Shown: piece by piece, positions 6,314 through 8,048 of the stretch | How the letters are laid out: the number at the start of each line of letters is the position of its first letter | Position numbering within the stretch: the stretch's first letter is position 1 | DNA from: DATBLE01 sp038248655 | GTDB lineage: Bacteria; Actinomycetota; Thermoleophilia; Gaiellales; Gaiellaceae | Direction of reading: 5' to 3' | Assembly (NCBI GenBank): GCA_038248655.1 | Contig: JBBRXG010000124.1 | Location: 1 to 8,048, forward strand | DNA length: 8,048 bases | Translations under genes and position numbers: made by a program | The notes under the pieces: model-generated | What the model was told of the DNA's origin: nothing | Databases searched by the model: none | Seen by the model: the letters and a program-made list of their open reading frames with translations, nothing else

Positions 6314-6319
6314 AGTCTA
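6314..6319 (-). promoter_or_regulatory. -10 element of a leaderless dehydrogenase promoter
   Basis: On the minus strand TAGACT (6319-6314) is followed by seven bases and ATG at 6306. This predicts a leaderless mRNA and supports the shorter start. No clear -35 is seen at the expected distance. Confidence 0.55.
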
Positions 6320-6375
6320 GGGACAGTCCGGAGCGCTCTCGGCTTTTCCCCGAGGAGGATCAGTAGAAGCACGCA

Positions 6376-6404
6376 TTACTCCGGGAAGGGCGGCCCTCTA
6401 GCGT
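6376..6404 (+). promoter_or_regulatory. Promoter of the NarK-type transporter, leaderless
   Basis: TAGCGT (6399-6404) is followed by seven bases and ATG at 6412. TTACTC (6376-6381) lies exactly 17 bases upstream of the hexamer and is a fair -35. No Shine-Dalgarno sequence is found in TGCCGCC before the ATG, so a leaderless transcript is likely. The rest of the divergent 105-bp gap holds an 8-bp palindrome GAGCGCTC (6331-6338) and a weak 5-bp stem (6338-6354); neither is a recognisable operator. Confidence 0.6.
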
Positions 6405-6411
6405 TGCCGCC

Positions 6412-7614
6412 ATGAACCGTCTCGTCCACCGTCCCGGCTGGAACCTCGCCCTCGCGACGCTCGCCTTCGCGCTCTGCTTCTCGGCCTGGGGACTGGTCGC
6501 CCCGCTCGCGAAGAAGTTCGAGGACAACCTCGACCTGTCGAGCACGCGAACCGCGGTCCTGATCGCGATCCCGGTCGTGCTCGGCTCGCTCCTGCGCATC
6601 CCACTGGGAGCGATGACCGACCGATTCGGAGGCCGCAGGGTGTTCTCGATCGTGCTCGTCGCGTCCGCGGTGCCGGCTGTCCTGCTCGGCTATGCCCACA
6701 GCTACTGGGCCCTCGTCGGCGTCGGCTTCCTCCTCGGTCTCTCCGGTGCATCGTTCGCCGTGGGCATCCCGTTCGTCTCGGCCTGGTACGGCAAGGAACG
6801 CCAGGGCTTCGCCCTCGGCGTGTACGGGATCGGGAACATCGGCACGGCGGTCGCGGCCTTCAGCGCTCCGGCCGTCTACAAGGACCTCGGGCAGGACGTG
6901 CTGGGCTGGAGCGCCGGCGTGATCCTGGTGCTCGGCGCCTTGATCTTCCTGCAGGGCGCCCGGGATGCGCCGCGCAAGGCACCGCGCGCCCGCTACCTGG
7001 AGGTGGTCAGGTCGGGCTGGCGGCTGTACCGGCTCGCCTTCTTCTACTTCATCACCTTCGGCGGCTTCGTCGCGATGTCGATCTTCCTGCCGAAGCTGCT
7101 GAAGGACTGGTTCGGCTACTCGCTCGTCGAGGCAGGCCTGCGGGCGGCAGGGTTCACGATCGCGGCGACGATCGCCCGGCCCGTCGGCGGCTGGCTCGCC
7201 GACCGCTTCGGCTCGTACCCGGTGCTCGTGCTGGTCTTCGCCGGCGTCGCGGTCGACGCCGCGGTGCTGGCATCGATCGCCTCGCACCCGAGGATCGTCC
7301 CGGTGACGATCGCCAGCCTCACGCTCGCGTGCTTCCTCGGTGCGGGCAACGGCGCCGTCTTCAAGCTCGTCCCGACCGAGTTCCCGCACGACGCGGGTGC
7401 CGCAGCGGGCATCGTCGGCGCCGCCGGCGGCCTCGGCGGCTTCTTCCCGCCGCTCTTGATGGGGGTCGTCGAAGACCAGTTCGGCGCCTACACGTGGGGC
7501 TTCGTCGGCCTGTTGATCTTCACCGGGTTCTCTCTCGCGCTGGCGGTCTGGCTCCTCCGTACCGCTCCGCCGGTCGAGGTGCGGGGAACGTCGCGCGGGG
7601 AGGCGCGTGCCTGA
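6412..7614 (+). CDS. narK: Nitrate/nitrite transporter (MFS, NarK/NNP family)
   Basis: This is a 400-residue inner-membrane protein with about 12 hydrophobic segments, the usual MFS fold, of the nitrate/nitrite porter family. The MFS loop motif GAMTDRFGGRR (66-76) follows TM2. The nitrate-signature-like GLSGASFAVGIPFVSAWY (109-126) with GIGNIGTA (139-146) lies in the first half, and GAGNGAVFKLVPTEFPHDAG (310-329) with GGLGGFFPP (339-347) in the second. Arg62 (LLRIP) and Arg256 (IARPVGG) sit where the two substrate-binding arginines of E. coli NarK would be expected, which supports an anion substrate. Family members do nitrate/proton symport or nitrate/nitrite exchange; which applies here cannot be told. 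No nitrate or nitrite reductase gene is present in the window. The ATG at 6412 starts just before TM1 and follows a -10 element by seven bases. A hairpin begins at the stop codon. Confidence 0.9.
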   Translation: MNRLVHRPGWNLALATLAFALCFSAWGLVAPLAKKFEDNLDLSSTRTAVLIAIPVVLGSLLRIPLGAMTDRFGGRRVFSIVLVASAVPAVLLGYAHSYWALVGVGFLLGLSGASFAVGIPFVSAWYGKERQGFALGVYGIGNIGTAVAAFSAPAVYKDLGQDVLGWSAGVILVLGALIFLQGARDAPRKAPRARYLEVVRSGWRLYRLAFFYFITFGGFVAMSIFLPKLLKDWFGYSLVEAGLRAAGFTIAATIARPVGGWLADRFGSYPVLVLVFAGVAVDAAVLASIASHPRIVPVTIASLTLACFLGAGNGAVFKLVPTEFPHDAGAAAGIVGAAGGLGGFFPPLLMGVVEDQFGAYTWGFVGLLIFTGFSLALAVWLLRTAPPVEVRGTSRGEARA

Positions 7615-7652
7615 GGGCACAGGCGTGCCCCAGGCCTCGCCGCTTCTTCTCT
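7609..7652 (+). terminator. Hairpin terminator candidate after narK
   Basis: GCCTG (7609-7613), a bulged A, and GGGCAC (7615-7620) pair with GTGCCC (7625-7630) and CAGGC (7631-7635) around a four-base loop AGGC. The result is 11 base pairs, almost all G-C, and includes the narK stop codon. A pyrimidine-rich stretch (CTTCTTCTCT, 7643-7652) follows but there is no pure U tract, so termination efficiency is uncertain. The remaining part of the gap (7653-7715) shows nothing I recognise. Confidence 0.6.
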
Positions 7653-7715
7653 CCCCACGGCGTCGACTGCACCGGATCCTGCGATCACCGACGCGACGCA
7701 CAGATCGTCAGGGGC

Positions 7716-7721
7716 TACGCT
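7716..7721 (+). promoter_or_regulatory. -10 element of a leaderless promoter before the small ORF and sco1
   Basis: TACGCT is followed by AGAGGC and GTG at 7728. The 15 bases TACGCTAGAGGCGTG closely match the dinB start region. The element follows a terminator-like hairpin, consistent with a new transcription unit. No strong -35 is visible. Confidence 0.55.
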
Positions 7722-7727
7722 AGAGGC

Positions 7728-7826
7728 GTGATGCCGGGCGCGATCTCGAGCTTCGGGCCGAGCGGCAAACCCAGGCGCGTGGCCGCGCTCGTCGCGTTCA
7801 GCACGGCGCAGCCCGCGGCGTCGTGA
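7728..7826 (+). CDS. Predicted small leaderless ORF, 32 codons, overlapping sco1
   Basis: GTG (7728) followed directly by ATG (7731) opens a frame of 32 codons reading (M)MPGAISSFGPSGKPRRVAA and so on, ending AQPAAS. I do not recognise it, and it has no Cys or His, so it is not an obvious metal sensor. Support is positional. A TAnnnT hexamer lies six bases upstream of the GTG, as at the other unit heads, and the stop overlaps the SCO1 gene as GTGA. The SCO1 GTG has no Shine-Dalgarno motif, so reinitiation after this ORF would explain its translation. It may be a leader peptide that only delivers ribosomes, or a real small protein. The alternative is a plain 95-base untranslated leader with the frame open by chance. 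Confidence 0.42.
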   Translation: MMPGAISSFGPSGKPRRVAALVAFSTAQPAAS

Positions 7827-8048
7827 GCCGGGGCCATGCCTGTGCGCTGGTGATCGCCGGCGCCGTGCTGCTGGCAGCCGGCTGTGGCGGCTCGAAGCAG
7901 GTCGCGCCCGCCTTCCGCGGCAGCACGATCACCGACCCCGCCCCGGCCGCCGACTTCGCGCTCCACGACCAGGACGGGCGCCTCGTCCGCCTCTCCGACC
8001 AGCGCGGCAGAACGGTGATCGTCGCCTTCCTGTACACGCATTGCCCCG
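7823..8048 (+). CDS. SCO1/SenC-type copper chaperone lipoprotein, N-terminal part (runs off window)
   Basis: The first 75 codons are visible. They show a lipoprotein signal peptide (Arg3, hydrophobic ALVIAGAVLL, lipobox AAGC with Cys21) and then the start of a thioredoxin-like fold (FALHDQDGRLVRLSDQRGRT, VIVAFLYTHCP). Cys74 in YTHCP is the first cysteine of the CxxxC copper site of SCO1/SenC/PrrC proteins; the second lies beyond the window. Members sit on the outer face of the cytoplasmic membrane and deliver copper to, or reduce thiols of, the CuA site of cytochrome c oxidase. GTG at 7823 overlaps the small ORF stop as GTGA and has no Shine-Dalgarno motif. No other ATG, GTG or TTG in this frame lies in the preceding stretch I checked (back to 7769). 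Confidence 0.88.
   Translation, partial: MSRGHACALVIAGAVLLAAGCGGSKQVAPAFRGSTITDPAPAADFALHDQDGRLVRLSDQRGRTVIVAFLYTHCP

Noticed and set aside
6307..6372. Longer start (GTG 6372) for the dehydrogenase with a hydrophobic N-terminal extension
   Set aside because: The Rossmann motif begins directly at the ATG 6306 and a -10 hexamer lies between the two candidate starts, so the upstream part is probably not transcribed with the gene.
6307..6411. Riboswitch or nitrate-responsive leader upstream of narK
   Set aside because: The transcript appears to begin at or next to the ATG, and the only pairing elements (GAGCGCTC and a 5-bp stem) are small and upstream of the promoter.
6376..7701. Open frame of 441 codons antisense to narK
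   Set aside because: The Glu/Arg/Asp-rich composition is the typical shadow of a G/C-third-position gene. The opposite strand encodes a clear membrane transporter.
1..8048. Mobile elements, CRISPR, tRNA genes or a defence system
   Set aside because: I found no transposase or integrase motifs, terminal repeats, regularly spaced repeats, tRNA-like cloverleaf or defence domains. All coding space is taken by metabolic, repair or transport genes.

Overview
The window is about 8 kb of very GC-rich, densely packed bacterial DNA with strong G/C third-position bias. Gene content, frequent GTG starts, apparent leaderless promoters and an MSMEG_1061-type flavoprotein point to an actinobacterium. A deep-branching, Thermoleophilia-like lineage is my guess, but nothing in the window proves it.

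Left part (1-4407, minus strand): a six-gene run transcribed leftward. In order of transcription it holds homoserine dehydrogenase with a C-terminal ACT domain (hom), a short threonine synthase (thrC), GHMP homoserine kinase (thrB), an APH(6)/hydroxyurea-phosphotransferase-like kinase, an FMN-binding PPOX flavoprotein, and the start of a rhodanese-type sulfurtransferase that leaves the window. Every junction overlaps: 10 nt for hom/thrC and 4 nt for the other four. Together hom, thrB and thrC convert aspartate semialdehyde to threonine. The three downstream genes have no obvious threonine role but appear cotranscribed. Two of the junctions (thrB/kinase and PPOX/rhodanese) have no ATG, GTG or TTG at the expected start. 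Each instead has CTG overlapping the previous stop (CTGA), preceded by a Shine-Dalgarno-like motif.

Middle (4408-6306): a 47-bp divergent gap separates hom from dinB, a Y-family DNA polymerase IV on the plus strand. dinB converges on a DUF1932-type NAD(P)-binding dehydrogenase on the minus strand, with one base between the stop codons.

Right part (6307-8048): a 105-bp divergent gap, then a NarK-family nitrate/nitrite transporter. A hairpin follows its stop codon. After it come a predicted leaderless 32-codon ORF and, overlapping it by GTGA, a SCO1/SenC-type copper-chaperone lipoprotein cut off by the window end.

The pattern that ties the window together is at the starts. All five presumed transcription-unit heads (hom, dinB, the dehydrogenase, narK, the small ORF) have a TAnnnT -10 hexamer exactly 6 or 7 nt before the start codon, as expected for leaderless mRNAs. 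Genes inside units rely on overlap, with or without a Shine-Dalgarno motif. I see no mobile elements, CRISPR arrays, tRNA or rRNA, and no gene-free stretch longer than about 113 bp.
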